Assembly: GCA_026182355.1 (NCBI GenBank)
Contig: JAPFBL010000008.1
Span: 1,551,501-1,615,500, forward strand
From: Hermatobates lingyangjiaoensis
Lineage: Eukaryota; Arthropoda; Insecta; Hemiptera; Hermatobatidae
Direction of reading: 5' to 3'
Length of the DNA: 64,000 bases
Position 1 is the first letter of the stretch, and each line of letters starts with the position of its first letter. The notes beneath the pieces were generated by a model, which searched no databases, was not told the origin of the DNA, and was given only the letters and a program-made list of their open reading frames with translations. The translations under genes were made by a program, and so were the position numbers. Below, one piece after another: positions 10,635 to 21,970 of this stretch.

Positions 10635-11118
10635 TGATTTATTTTCTCAAGTTTTCTGATCTCTTGAGACCATTACTAATGTTTATAATATTTGATCTAT
10701 TAAATTTAATTAGAGACGATTCAATAATATTTCTTAACACCATTGATTTTTCATAGGTAATAAATTTAGTTCCTGTCTAATCAATATGATGACTTTCATT
10801 ATTTATATGCAAGAACAAGGCGCTACTTTTTTCCTGTCTATTTACGTTGTATTGGTGTTGTTTTACACGTGTCTTTAAAGCTATACTAGTTGGACAAATA
10901 TGATTTTTATTGGCAGTTTTTGGACGGAATTTTATAAATACCACTGTACTCCAATTCGCTGGGAGAGTTTTTTATTAACATTTCCCACGTTATTGCGATT
11001 AGAAATTTAACCATTAACTGTTAATTAAACCATTTAACATGTCTAGGTAGAGATCAGAAAACTTGAGAAGCTAAATCGAAAATCATCCATAGAGAAATCG
11101 ACAAGAAATTAATTGTGT
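10635..11118 (-). mobile_element. PLE remnant with decayed GIY-YIG domain
   Basis: Inverted arms: CTCAAGTTTTCTGATCTC (about 10657) mirrors GAGATCAGAAAACTTGAG (about 11050). The arm end at 11084-11118 mirrors 2103-2138 across the T nest. Between them, minus-strand codons read VVFIKF, then LKTRVKQHQYNVNRQ, KSSALFLHINNESHHID, then YEKSMVLRNIIESSLIK. This fits the C-terminal GIY-YIG endonuclease of a Penelope-like element (GIY strand, R and H positions, final E). There are at least two disruptions. The reverse transcriptase part is missing (5' truncation). Confidence 0.6.
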
Positions 11119-11153
11119 ATGTATTAATGAAGGTCTGCTACCTAATTACACTA

Positions 11154-11175
11154 ATATATATATATATATATATAT

Positions 11176-11214
<39 letters not shown>
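11154..11214. repeat. (TA)n(TG)n microsatellite
   Basis: TA run followed by a TG run. The ORF crossing it (11115-11357) has no recognisable content. Confidence 0.95.
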
Positions 11215-11216
<2 letters not shown>

Positions 11217-11775
11217 AAAATCACAATAAATAAACACGCGATGCAATCAATGAAGTTTAAACAACCATGGAAGAAGGAAAACATTAGAAACAAATGCTTT
11301 GAGGCCAAAACTCAACCAGACTACCAAGCCATCAGCAAAATCATACAACACCAGTAGGCACATTCATGGTGAAAATTATGTTACTTCTTATTTGTCTGCT
11401 TAAATATAAAGGACTAATATATGCTAAAAATAAATAAATAAATAAATATATGCTAATTAAGATAAAAAAATATGCTAATTATATGCTAAAATTATTGGTC
11501 TTACTTAAAAAATGGATACATTTAGTTGTATTCAGTGTTAAAAAATATATATGACTTTCATGGGAATACATTTTGAAATATTTGGCTTTCATGACACTCT
11601 CAGCCAAAAAGGTTGCCAACCTCTATTTAGGGGATGTACTGCTGCATGCTAAACTGTATGGCTTTTCTGTACATGGGAATAATATGCATATTGACAAGGT
11701 GCTTTTAAGCTACTTATGTTACATTCAAGAAACACATTGCCTGTCTACTAAGCAATATGCTACGAATTGATTAAG

Positions 11776-11936
11776 TAGAACCAAAAAATAGTTGGTCCCG
11801 AGAGTGTAGGATATCAGGTACACGTTAAATATTCCTTCTGTGAATGCACTTGAGTTCAGCAAATTTAAAACTGTCAATATTCGGTCTATGTGTGTTCTCT
11901 TGTGGGACTGTCTCAACAACCTACCCTAACCTATTT
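11776..11936 (+). mobile_element. SINE 3' fragment
   Basis: TTGGTCCCGAGAGTGTAGGA, ATATCAGGTACACGTTAAA and CTATGTGTGTTCTCTTGTGG match the 3' half of the SINE at 25.3 kb. It ends in CAACCTACCCTAACCTA, the CCTAA-type tail. Confidence 0.75.
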
Positions 11937-13295
11937 AGATGACGTTATATAGAAAAATGTCTCTAACCAATATTGTAATGAAAAAACTTGTAATTAATTT
12001 ATGCTTTTAGAATTTCTCTAATAATTTATTTTTAACAACATTTTACTTGTGAATGGTTTGCTTTTAATTTTATTAATCATTTATCGCCTTTAAGTTTTAC
12101 CATTTAGATGTAAACATGATTGAAAAAGTTAATCTATATGTAACTCTTCAAGGTCTAAGTAATAACAGTAATCATACTACATTGATTTATTAGTGGAATA
12201 CACACAAGATGTACTATCCGATAGGGTGATCGAAAAAATGCCAAAATGCAACTTCTTGAGCTTATAATTTATAAGTATTAGTTTAAGCTATGTCTGTTTG
12301 GAATAAGAAACAAAGAAATTAATTGATAGGAAATAATTATGAATGGTTAAGGTTAGTTTTTTGAATGAATTGGTCGGTTACAAGGTTCAATAGAGACTTT
12401 TATATCATTCAAAAGAATAGGGTTATCAAGTAAGGCAAAAGAACAAAACTGAATCCAACTTCTCTGTTACACCAAAGACGAAAAATGAAATAATGAGACT
12501 GGACGGAATGGTGGTTTGAAGAGATGGGAGGGGGGCATATTTCCAATATGAGCGTCAGAAGCATGAGGGATTTTCTCCAATAATGCACCAAGCATCTCGC
12601 CCAATAGCCCCGGGTCAGTCGCCAAACCGGCACACAAATTGTCCAACCAACCCAAAACTTAATACTAGATTTTTTTTTTAATAACATCATATTTTCCACT
12701 CTTGTACTTTTGGTTAGGTATAGAACCTTTATGTATGCCATTCAAAAAAAAAAAAAAAAATACAACGAAATGCCAATAACATGTTTTCTACGAATGAGTA
12801 AAGAACTAGTTTTTATGGAGGGTATTTATCTAAATCTGAAGATTTTATTAGCATAATATCATCAACAGCATAATATCAATAACATTCCTTGTAAATATCA
12901 GACTCATGTATATATATAAATCATCAGTTCTTCTGATGACTGATTGCTCTGTGTTTGCCAGTCTGCTGCGACTACAGCCAGTGCGTGACGTACCAAAGGA
13001 ATTATAAAGTGGGGAGGGTAAATCAATTGATTATTTATTAAGAGTGTGTTATTGTGCTCATTATTTATCCACTATGACACTTTTCAATAAATATTATTAG
13101 ACAACAATGTTATTCAAAATTATTAGAATTTGTTGGATTAGACATTATTGTGTTTTCACATTACCTCTCCTTTCCTTTATAAAAATGCCAAATTTTAGGT
13201 TCATTAATTTAATTTTAATCTTTTTCGCATCTCTCACAAACATTTTTTCATCTTTGCATCTCTAATAAAAAGTAACAGTTCTCCTATGCTTGGTG
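11937..13295. other. No gene recognised
   Basis: AT-rich apart from a more GC-rich patch at about 12520-12650, where a 62-codon minus-strand ORF occurs. That ORF has no motif I recognise and no splice context. A poly-A run lies near 12745. Confidence 0.45.
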
Positions 13296-13299
13296 TTAT

Positions 13300-13412
13300 G
13301 TTCTCAGTTGGGTTTTTGACTCTGACGAAAACCACTTGTTACGATTGAAAGATCTTAGTCTTTTTTTTCCTATTGTAGTTTGAACATTGATTGTTATTTC
13401 ACGTGTTGTGAC
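13300..13412 (+). mobile_element. Foldback F half-copy with hammerhead-like core
   Basis: Only the right arm is present: CTGACGA (13322-13328), a stem weakened by base changes (AACCA/CGATT), GAAA (13347-13350), then the TTATTTCACGTGTTG tail. No left arm is found. Confidence 0.6.
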
Positions 13413-13856
13413 CTGAATCTGGTGTCTGACCATCTCTGCTCTTTTGTTTTTATCTGGTTTTGATTGTTCTCTGTTGTAGTAAGCAATTCTCCAACTATTA
13501 AGTAAATAATTCTATTTATTCTACCGAGTGTTATTTTTTTACTGCTTCTTTTTTTTCATTCTATATAAGTCTTGTCAAGTACATTATTTTTAAAAAGCAT
13601 TTTTTAATAAAGTATTTTTACCTGTTAAAAATGAATCCTGATATTATGTTGTGCAATATAAAGAGGCCAGCACCTAAATAGTAATATATTTTTTTTACCA
13701 ACGATATTAATAGTAAACTTCTAGCTTACAATAATTTTACATTGTAGAGAGCTGTAAGTTAATATATGTATGTGATGGGATAAATAATTAGAGGGTCAAG
13801 TGATCAGGAAAAAGGATTCGGCGTGCAAGATACTAGATAGCCGAATGAGTGCATTG

Positions 13857-13952
13857 TATTCGAAAGTATTCGTATTCACAGTATCGAATACGGGCTCTGA
13901 GCATCGAATACGTATTCGATACGCGAGAGTATTCGATATGCCCATCTCTACT
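13857..13952 (-). mobile_element. Solo terminal fragment of a hAT-like element
   Basis: Repeated direct and inverted TATTCGATA/GTATTCG motifs end in CCCATCTCTA. Read on the minus strand this is TAGAGATGGGCATATCGAA, a type of hAT terminus seen in insect genomes (AGAGATGGGC). No transposase or opposite end is seen nearby. Confidence 0.45.
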
Positions 13953-13959
13953 TAGGAGG

Positions 13960-15100
13960 TAGTACTGAACTAGTGAGGCCACTCACTCGACAGGATTAAC
14001 GAACAGCTTATCTTGAACTTAAGAAAAACAAGTTTTTCTTAAACGTAAACTTAACAAGTTAATTAACTTTAGTTAACTTAAGAAAATTCACCCAATAAGT
14101 GGAAAAATTCCACGAACTGAATAAACTACATTCACAGATAGAACACATATAAAAGAGATTATTTGCCTTCGGAGTGACTCGTATCTTTCTACCTGATGAC
14201 GAGACAGTGGAAATATAGCAATGAGTTTTCTATTATTTTTTAATTCAGCTACTACATGAAGGTTTATTTATGTAGTGATTTTAATATAATATTTCTTTTC
14301 AAAACGTACATCTAATAAAGTAAAATAATAATAGTTTTTATAACAAGGTTAAGTAAAAAAAAATTGTGGAACTGAAGTCCTCTTTCACCTTGATAATAGT
14401 TGAGAAATGTGATTTCAACATTGATTTCTAGAATCATAAAGTTTTATAAAGAAGCATTTTTGTCATTAATATTTATAGGAATTCTAATAGGAAAAAAATG
14501 AATTATTTTATAGGAGGAGTTTCATTTTTTTTTTCATTGAGGATTAGGATGAGAAAGAAGGAGATAGGAAATAACATTGAAAGGAGTTTACGAGAGCTGA
14601 CAAGGGTGGGGGAGTGGGGACTCTATATTCATTTGGACCCTTATTAAAGGGGATGATCCTTTAATGCGCCTACAAATAGGTCTGTTTTCTCAGGCTCACT
14701 CTTTAATTTCACCCCCAACACTAGGGTGAATGGGAGGGGTTGGGGGCTGGTCTGAGGGACCCATTCTCTATATAGTGTTCAATGCAACATTCAAGCCGGC
14801 TTCTCAGCGTGTAATGGAATTCTATATAAAAGACATCTTTAAAACTTTATAAAACACTGACAGTCCTCTCAGCTTTATTTATTGAACGCCATATGAATAA
14901 CAATTTCTGCTTTTTTTTTTGTTTTGTTTTGGAGCTTGATTGCGAAATTCATTATTTCAAAACTGTAAACATCTTGAATATGTACTATTTATAACATGTT
15001 ATACAATTTTAGATGAATGCCAAGTCCCCACAGAAAGAATTTGTACGATATCAAGCCTTTCTGAACAGTTAGTGATCATTCTGAGACTACAACAGCCTTT
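13960..15100. other. No gene recognised; one ribozyme-like core
   Basis: CTGATGA (14193-14199) is followed 10 bases later by GAAA (14210-14213), a hammerhead-like spacing but with little stem. A GC-richer stretch at about 14600-14770 has runs of G and C. No coding exon is evident. Confidence 0.4.
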
Positions 15101-15104
15101 GTAG

Positions 15105-15274
15105 ACGTGCAGATGTAGACATGCCAAGGAGACGTGCAGACGTAGACATGCCAAGGAGACGTGCAGACGTAGACATGCCAAGGAGACGTGCAGACGTAGA
15201 CATGCCAAGGAGACATGCAGACGTAGACATGCCAAGGAGACGTGCAGACGTAGACATGCCAAGGAGACGTGCAG
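15105..15274. repeat. 27-bp minisatellite, about six copies
   Basis: The unit contains GACATGCCAAGGAGACGTG and CAGACGTA. Because 27 is a multiple of three, several frames stay open (MPRRRADVD on the plus strand, nine-residue repeats on the minus strand). The copies differ by single bases, for example CATGC for CGTGC in one unit. The open frames end soon after the repeat and are best seen as by-products. Confidence 0.9.
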
Positions 15275-15279
15275 TGTTC

Positions 15280-17255
15280 AAAGTGTCATTGGACACATAC
15301 GAGTATGAGTCAACGTTGTATAACATCTGTTGTGTAGAGGTTTGGTCCTTCACTACCTCATTCTAATCATGAGTAAATACCATAACAAAAATGATTGGAT
15401 AAATCGTGGGTTAGGTCCAATTGACTCTAAAATTACAATAATCAAAAACCTGTATCTCTTTTTATTTTATTGTAAAATATAGCGATTGAAAAAAAATTAT
15501 TTTAGAGATTATTATGTTTTTAAGTTTTTTATATATTTGGTTAATGTTTTTCAATATGGTATATTTGTAAACATACTAGCAATAACAGCATTTGACAGAC
15601 CTTAACATAATTTGACTAATATATAATTCATGGTGTAAAAAAGAATTTTGTTGTTTTCGGATATATCAGACTTCGTTTTAGAACCAGTGCAATTTCATTC
15701 CTGAAATTTGATATTCAGTATTGCCTCAATTTGGGGATTTCACTGTATAAAGAATTGGGAGAGTCTAACACTCTACTTTACTCTAAATAAAATATCAAAC
15801 TCATTTTCCATCAAGTGGGTTTTGGTTTTATAACAACATACTTACTATGTAATAGTAAAATCAAACTAACTGCTAAAGTTGTACAGAAATTATAGCTAGT
15901 CAATTTTATTACCTCCGGCTTTACGATTCATTAGTTATAGCTATTTTGAAATTATTGATATTAAGAAACCTGACAGGTTTGTATTTATTAAACCGACGGC
16001 CGTAACCAATGAATCTGCTACATCGATTTTCCAGTTTTTCTTTCTTTTAAAGATATTGCAAGGAATTTGACTAGAATGTTTTAATTTAGTATTTTTATTA
16101 AATTGGTTTTTGAATTTTTTTCCTTCTTCTTGAGAAAAGAATAAGTACTTCCTCAGCTATATTTATATTCAAACCATTCTCCTTTATCTATCTTTCATAA
16201 ATTTGGAGAATATGACCATCAATAATATGATGGAGTAAAGGTATCATCAAGTATTCCTCTTTTAATAACCACAAAGTTATCTCCATATTCTTCCGTAAAA
16301 ACCCTTGATTATTCTTAATATTCAGAAGGTTATCTAGAAATAAAAACAAGAATAGAAGCAATTGGACACATCCCTTAGGGCAACCTCAGTAGATGGTCAT
16401 TGCTCCTGTTATATTTAGGCACGCTTCTCATTATGGTTTAGTAAGGCTAATTTGAGAGCCTTTTTCATTTGACAACCAACCAATATGATAATATTTGTTT
16501 ATAACTACATTAATTGTAATTTTACAGAACCCAAAATGTAGATCTACGTTTATGGTTCCACGTTTTACCAAATAATCTAAAAAAAATACATTGTTATTGC
16601 GTTCTCAAACAATTTATGTGTTACCTAGGTTTCTCAGTTTTTTCATTTTTTCAAGCAGATTCCAACGCTTTTGTATGCATCTGAGAGTTCTATTTTAGTA
16701 TTTTTAATGAAGTATTTGAAATCTATTTTCATTTTTCTTGAGAAAGATAATAGGAGTATGGTAACTGGATTTATATTCCTACCATTCTCCTTTACCCTCC
16801 TTCACTAATTTAAAGAGATGATATGTAAGCTGCAGTAGTAGTAGACAGCAGTACTAGCAAGACACCAGTAGAGTCAGATATATAGAAATGTCAAGGGTTC
16901 AACACTGTAGATCTAGCAATTAAAGATAAAAAAATATCTAATCACACTTTGGCCAGTAAAATAACAACTTTGGCCAATATATATTTCAAAACAGCCTAAG
17001 CAGTCTATAAGAGAAAAAAATAAGGAAGGGTTTTAGTTTGAGAGAGTTCAAGTGAAAGTGATATTGAACAAATACCTACCTACCTAAAACTGATATTGAA
17101 GAGAGAAAGTTACGGGAAGAGGGGTGGGTTGAGGAGGTGGCAGGGCGGGGAGGGGGTGATAGAGGAATGCATTTATAGCATAGAGCGCCACTCTGTTAAT
17201 TCCAAACAATTAATATTCCACCATTGGATAAACTCAGTTTGAATGCTTGCTATTA
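15280..17255. other. No gene recognised
   Basis: AT-rich sequence. A possible relic of the T family terminus lies at about 15770-15795 (CACTCTACTTTACTCTAAA). Nothing else was identified. Confidence 0.45.
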
Positions 17256-17260
17256 GTTTG

Positions 17261-17264
<4 letters not shown>

Positions 17265-17302
<38 letters not shown>
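17265..17302. repeat. (TC)n microsatellite
   Basis: About 19 uninterrupted TC units. Confidence 0.95.
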
Positions 17303-17304
<2 letters not shown>

Positions 17305-17472
17305 CGTCTCAGTAATTAACCTGAATTGATAAACCCTCAAAACCTATGCTCGTCCTCTTCACAATCGGATTTGTACTCGGAACAATTTCTGCTTATCTAC
17401 ATTTACGAAATGCATTCAACAGAAAACCGTCATACCTAAAATAATTCCAAATATCATTGCACTTCATAGCTC

Positions 17473-17715
17473 ATTAACACACTACTTGACCCTTTAGAGG
17501 TTCATAATGAAGATATTTTGAAACAAATATGATTATCTACCATATATCAAATGTACATTAACACACTACTTGACCCTCTAGAGGTTCATAATGAAGATAT
17601 TTTGAAACAAATATGATTATCTACCATATATCAAATGTACATTAACACACTACTTGACCCTTTATGATGTTCATAATGAAGATATTTTGAAACTAATATG
17701 ATTATCTATACCAAA
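17473..17715. repeat. 84-bp tandem repeat, three copies
   Basis: ATTAACACACTACTTGACCC starts units at 17473, 17557 and 17641. The first two are almost identical; the third diverges at its end (TCTATACC). Non-coding. Confidence 0.92.
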
Positions 17716-18342
17716 TATATTGTTGAAGTCAATTTAATGGAGAGCCATTACGCTTTTCAAGTGAACGTATTAACAAATACAAATTGAAAAATAAAACAAT
17801 CGACTGGCCTGGGCCGTAACATCACTTTTCACATTGCCTTTGGTTCTATTTCTTCAACAATTTGTTGTTTCCATTTTCAAAATTTGGTATTATTGTTATT
17901 TATTTGTTTAATCAACCTAACATTTAACACTTTTATGAAATAAAATACACGAATTATTCAAAAAAATTACTAAAACTTAGTTTTAGAAGCATACTTCTAC
18001 TTTAATCAGTATCAGTATTTCCGTAAGCGTTTATTTTAAAAATTTGATTTCAAAATATGAGAAGCAGTTTATTCAATAAAACATACCTACCAGATTTCCG
18101 CAGGAAGTGGTAGATGACTGGATTAATATTAGTTTAATAATCTTGCAATATTGAGATAATTGTGAGCTTTTTAGAAGTCGTGTTTCTTTATGCTGAGAAT
18201 AAAGTTGTAATTGCAATAAGATTCTGCCGGAAGATAAACTACTTGCAAAAACCTGTCAGACGTCTACAATAACGATTCCAACACACAGTCTTCCATGCTT
18301 GTCTTCTGCAGGAGTATGTTGATGCTAATTTTTTATATATAG

Positions 18343-18440
18343 TAGATCAATGATGAAACCACAATATGAAATTGGAAAACCATTTCTCATTTCATATTGT
18401 GGTTTGATCATTGATTGTTTATGTGAAATCTTTTTATATA
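18343..18440. repeat. Short foldback F derivative
   Basis: Inverted arms ATCAATGATGAAACCACAAT and ATTGTGGTTTGATCATTGAT flank a loop of about 20 bp. The TTTATGTGAAATCTTTTTAT tail of family F follows, but the ribozyme-like core has been lost. Confidence 0.65.
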
Positions 18441-18593
18441 GTAGATATTTGATAGAGTTGCTGCCGTCCCCAGTCTGTTCTCCTTGCTTTTATTTCTTTC
18501 TTAGACTTTACTAGAAATATCAGGTTATGTTGAACTTATTATTCTTGTCGCTGGGACGAATTAATCTCACCTACTACTTTGCCCAGCAGAACT

Positions 18594-18621
18594 TTTATAT
18601 CTCTCTTCGAGAGATATAAAA
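18594..18621. repeat. Perfect 12-bp hairpin
   Basis: TTTATATCTCTC and GAGAGATATAAA are exact complements around a 3-base loop. Function is unknown. Confidence 0.7.
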
Positions 18622-18629
18622 GACATATA

Positions 18630-19245
18630 AATCTTTTAAAGATTTTGAACGTTTCTTTGATTATTGTACTTTCACTAAGCTTTAAAAATGTATAGCTCCA
18701 TCGCTCTGCAGTGTTCTTCTATTTTTAGAGCATTTCGATAATTATTAACTACAGCTCTATATTTATTTTGACATAAAAGCCCTAGACTTATTGAAGGCCA
18801 CTAATTTTCAAAAAAACCTCTGTAGAAATTATTAAAATGCTACAGTACTTTTTAGGTAAAGGGTGTTTTTTCGAGATGATTAAGAGATATAGAATCCTGA
18901 CATTTTGAAATTGAACCGATCACACTTTTTTCACACGATACACATTTAATATAAAGTAGATTTTAATAAGTACACTTTATATAAAAGGTGAAAGCCTTAA
19001 AAGCTTGGGTTTTGGAAAACAATCAAACAACAAACAAACGTCTACAGCAAAAATTCCCTAAGCAAGACGGATTTATATAAAATATGATGTTTATTAAATT
19101 TCTTCTTTCCTGGTATGTATTTACAACTTTACATAACTATGTTTATAACAGAATTTTCCAAGTTAAATTTTAATTAAAAATATTGATAGATATATACAAT
19201 ATCTTTTCAATGAAAATAGTATTTGTTACGCTATTAAAATAGAGA
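18630..19245. other. No gene recognised
   Basis: AT-rich. The stretch at 19110-19210 resembles 37060-37160 (TTACA, GTTTATGATAG, AAGTTAATTAAAAAT), so it belongs to a dispersed repeat, possibly hAT-derived. Confidence 0.4.
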
Positions 19246-19249
19246 CGCT

Positions 19250-20404
19250 GCATGTACCCTTAAAATAATTTCTGTCTGTTAGTTTGTCGGTTTTGTCCGC
19301 AAAATATTGTTATCAGTAAACTCAGCCACCATAAGACATAATAAGCTGAAACTTTGACAGTAGATTTGTGTATGCCTAACTTAAAACCAAAGCTTTGAAT
19401 GGATTGAATATTTATCGATGAAGCGAAGTTATAAACTTTTATGCCGTGTTTGGCTAATTACACAGATATGTTTATTTTAAAAATATACAGGTGTAGCAAT
19501 TAAGTATTGTTAGTTGATTTAATTTTATTTGTCAACATGAATATATTGATTATTTGAGCTTATTGACAAGGTGTTTCCCAGAGTTCAAGATGTACTATCT
19601 ATTCAGAATAAATGGCTTTGTGAACGAGCAGTGCTCAGGCCTTACTAATGAACAGGCAGGAAAAATCAACAAACAAGTTCTTAGGCTATATCAAGTCGAG
19701 TAAAGAACTTACAAGTCAGTAAAGAGAGAGATTAGTGATGAGGAAGCAGTTCATTATATAACTGAATTTCTTGACTCCGTGACTGCTCTGGGACTGCCTG
19801 CTCAAGTGTAAAAATTTCAAGTAGGAGCACCATCATGCTGCGATTTAGTATCAGTAACAAATTTCGTGTTACGAAACTTGAGTGCCCCGGGAAATGTGCA
19901 ACGGGACACGACTCTGACTTAGTGCTCTGTACAGATATGCCATAGACGAACATCATAACTGGGTGTGGTATTGAGGAGTCTGTGTGTATACCACCCATAC
20001 CATTGATTCCGAGCCACTATTTGTTTCTGTTGATGCGATTGCAAAGTCCTTTCAGAGTCTATTTAGCATTGGCGTTAACTAAGTATCAAAGGGAAACTTT
20101 ATCTAACGCAGGAATTCAAATTAGCGAGACCAAGTTTTTCTCACATGGTAAACTGTAGTTTACTTGCTCAAGAGCCAGAGGTTCCAACTGTTTGTTCTTC
20201 CTTGAACCTGAAGGACAGACAGCTAATGTGGTGTATACAGAGCCATTTGTTTAACACTGTACTAATAATGATATTTTCTACTATTCTATAATTTCCAAAT
20301 ATAGTATTAGTATAATACTATAATTGGTATGGTATTCCATGGTATTTTGGAATACCAAGTATAATAGAATTTTTGAATCCGTCAAAGACGGGTACGTTTG
20401 CTAG
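19250..20404 (+). mobile_element. Helitron, plus-strand copy
   Basis: It ends at 20404 with the same hairpin CCGTC-AAA-GACGG and GTACGTTTGCTAG, followed by T as expected for a Helitron 3' end. The left part from about 19270 (TAATTTCTGTCTGTTAGTTTG) aligns with the minus-strand copies at 8.06 and 9.80 kb. The exact 5' TC end is not resolved. It is related to, but distinct from, the composite copy. Confidence 0.78.
19590..20265 (+). pseudogene. Helitron helicase C-terminal remnant
   Basis: Read with frameshifts, the plus strand gives NKWLCERAVL-like codons, then YITEFLDSVTALGLPAQ, FQVGAPS, LRNLSAPGN, a segment with IPPIPLIPSH, ETLSNAGIQISETKFFSHG, and lastly EPEGQTANVVYTE. These follow the order of the last domain of Helitron Pif1-type helicases: P-V-E-F-L-N, V-G-A-P-I-M-L-L-R-N, the F-S-H-G-Q-L segment and the P-E-G-K-T-x-N-V-V-Y tail. 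At least one stop lies in the F-S-H-G segment. The minus-strand ORF at 19732-19998 is antisense and not real. Confidence 0.8.
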
Positions 20405-21105
20405 TTTTTAATAAAGAGATGAAAACCTTTTAATTGTAAAAATTAACAGTAATAGCAATAGTGATAGCTTGCCTTACTGTGCAAACTTAGTTTAGTCACT
20501 AGTATCAACCAAACCTAGAAATCACCCCAATTGAGAAGCCTTGATATAGGGGCAACATCCATCTCACATTGCGTATTCTCCAAAAGACAAACGGTGCATG
20601 ATGTTTGACCACCCTTTAAAAAGAAAATCAAGGATATAGCCCATATTGAAGTTCACCTATTCTGAATTAACTGCAAACACATTACAATTGAGGTATATGT
20701 GGTCCTTATCAACGTAGAGCCTGATAAAGGAGAGGAAAACATTATTTTTGTTCAGTATGTTTTGAAAGTTGGACATTCTGATTGGATATACTCTTTAAAC
20801 ACCTATTGTAAAAATCTACATATATAAATGTTAGTATTTGTCAAAGTAGTGGTATAGATGCATGTAATATTATTTTCCCATTCTTGAGGTATTATTTGCG
20901 TGTTATTGATCAAATACTGTATGTAACAAATACAGTTGAATAGATTCATTATGTGAATATAGCTTTATTCGTATGGGATATACTATACCTGATTCAAAAT
21001 CAACTAAAAACTTTAGATTACCCGGCCGACTATAGAAGAACACTGAACTGCCTTTAAGTGTGATCTTTTAGAACTTTTTTTTGTCTTAAAATAAACAAAA
21101 TCATC
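20405..21105. other. No gene recognised
   Basis: AT-rich unique sequence with no motif identified. Confidence 0.45.
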
Positions 21106-21139
21106 TACATTATATGGTAGTCTCTATTTTTAATAGGTA

Positions 21140-21265
21140 TTAGAAAAACAGGGCAGAGAGGGAAAGGGAGAGAGAAAGAGAGAGCGAGAGAGAACAGAAG
21201 AAGAGGAAGAAAGGGGAGAGGGCGAGATAGGTGGAGGGAAGGAGAGAGATAGAAGGAGAGTTTAA
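21140..21265. repeat. Purine-rich (GA-type) low-complexity tract
   Basis: GAGAG/GGAAGA-rich strand. The opposite strand gives an artefactual serine/leucine/proline-rich ORF. Confidence 0.85.
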
Positions 21266-21970
21266 TAAAGAGATCATATTCATATAAAATGGAGATAAAG
21301 TTCAAAATTATGATTATTTCCAGTCAGCTCTGTTATAGATGATATAATGATTAGTGGGTAATGTTATAAAGGCGAACGATAGAGAGGTAGGAGCATAAAG
21401 GCAGCTAATATAAAATTGAAAATTATGATTATTTTCAACCAACTCTATTTCAGAATAGAGAACAGTTATTAGGAGAGGTATAATGAAATAGGGTCCAAAA
21501 CAAGGTTAGAGAGGGAAGGTGAGCAAGAGAGAGATAGCTTTGTTAGAGACAGGAAACGTGATTAAGTTTAATCCTACCAAATCGATTACATGTGTGGAAA
21601 TAAATGGTGAAAAATGTTTCGAGGAAATAACGAGTTATATAGTGGCAGACTGAGAGTGATAAACAGAGAGATAATGTGACAGGAAGATTAAAGTATGAAG
21701 TCACGATTTCTTTTTTTAATTACCTGTAGGTGCTAATACAGAAATATTGACAATTCGGTCTAGATCAGTGCTTCTTAACCTTTTTGGTGCAATGGACCCC
21801 TTTAAAATTTTTAAATATGTCACGGACCCCTCTGTGAAAAAAATTTGTTTAAACGTCAATTATTACAAAATATATTCTATTTTATTATTTAAATATTTTT
21901 ATTTCAATAATATAACTGTAGAGAGATATCTTTATGTTCCTGGATATAAAATAATAATTGTAATTTATTT

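Noticed and set aside
12467..12655. 62-codon ORF in a GC-richer patch (MGWLDNLCAG start)
   Set aside because: No motif, no splice context, no similarity that I recognise; kept only as a note.
17473..17715. CRISPR-like regular repeats
   Set aside because: The 84-bp units are contiguous with no spacers; the genome is eukaryotic.
19732..19998. Minus-strand ORF of 88 codons
   Set aside because: Antisense to the helicase remnant of the plus-strand Helitron.
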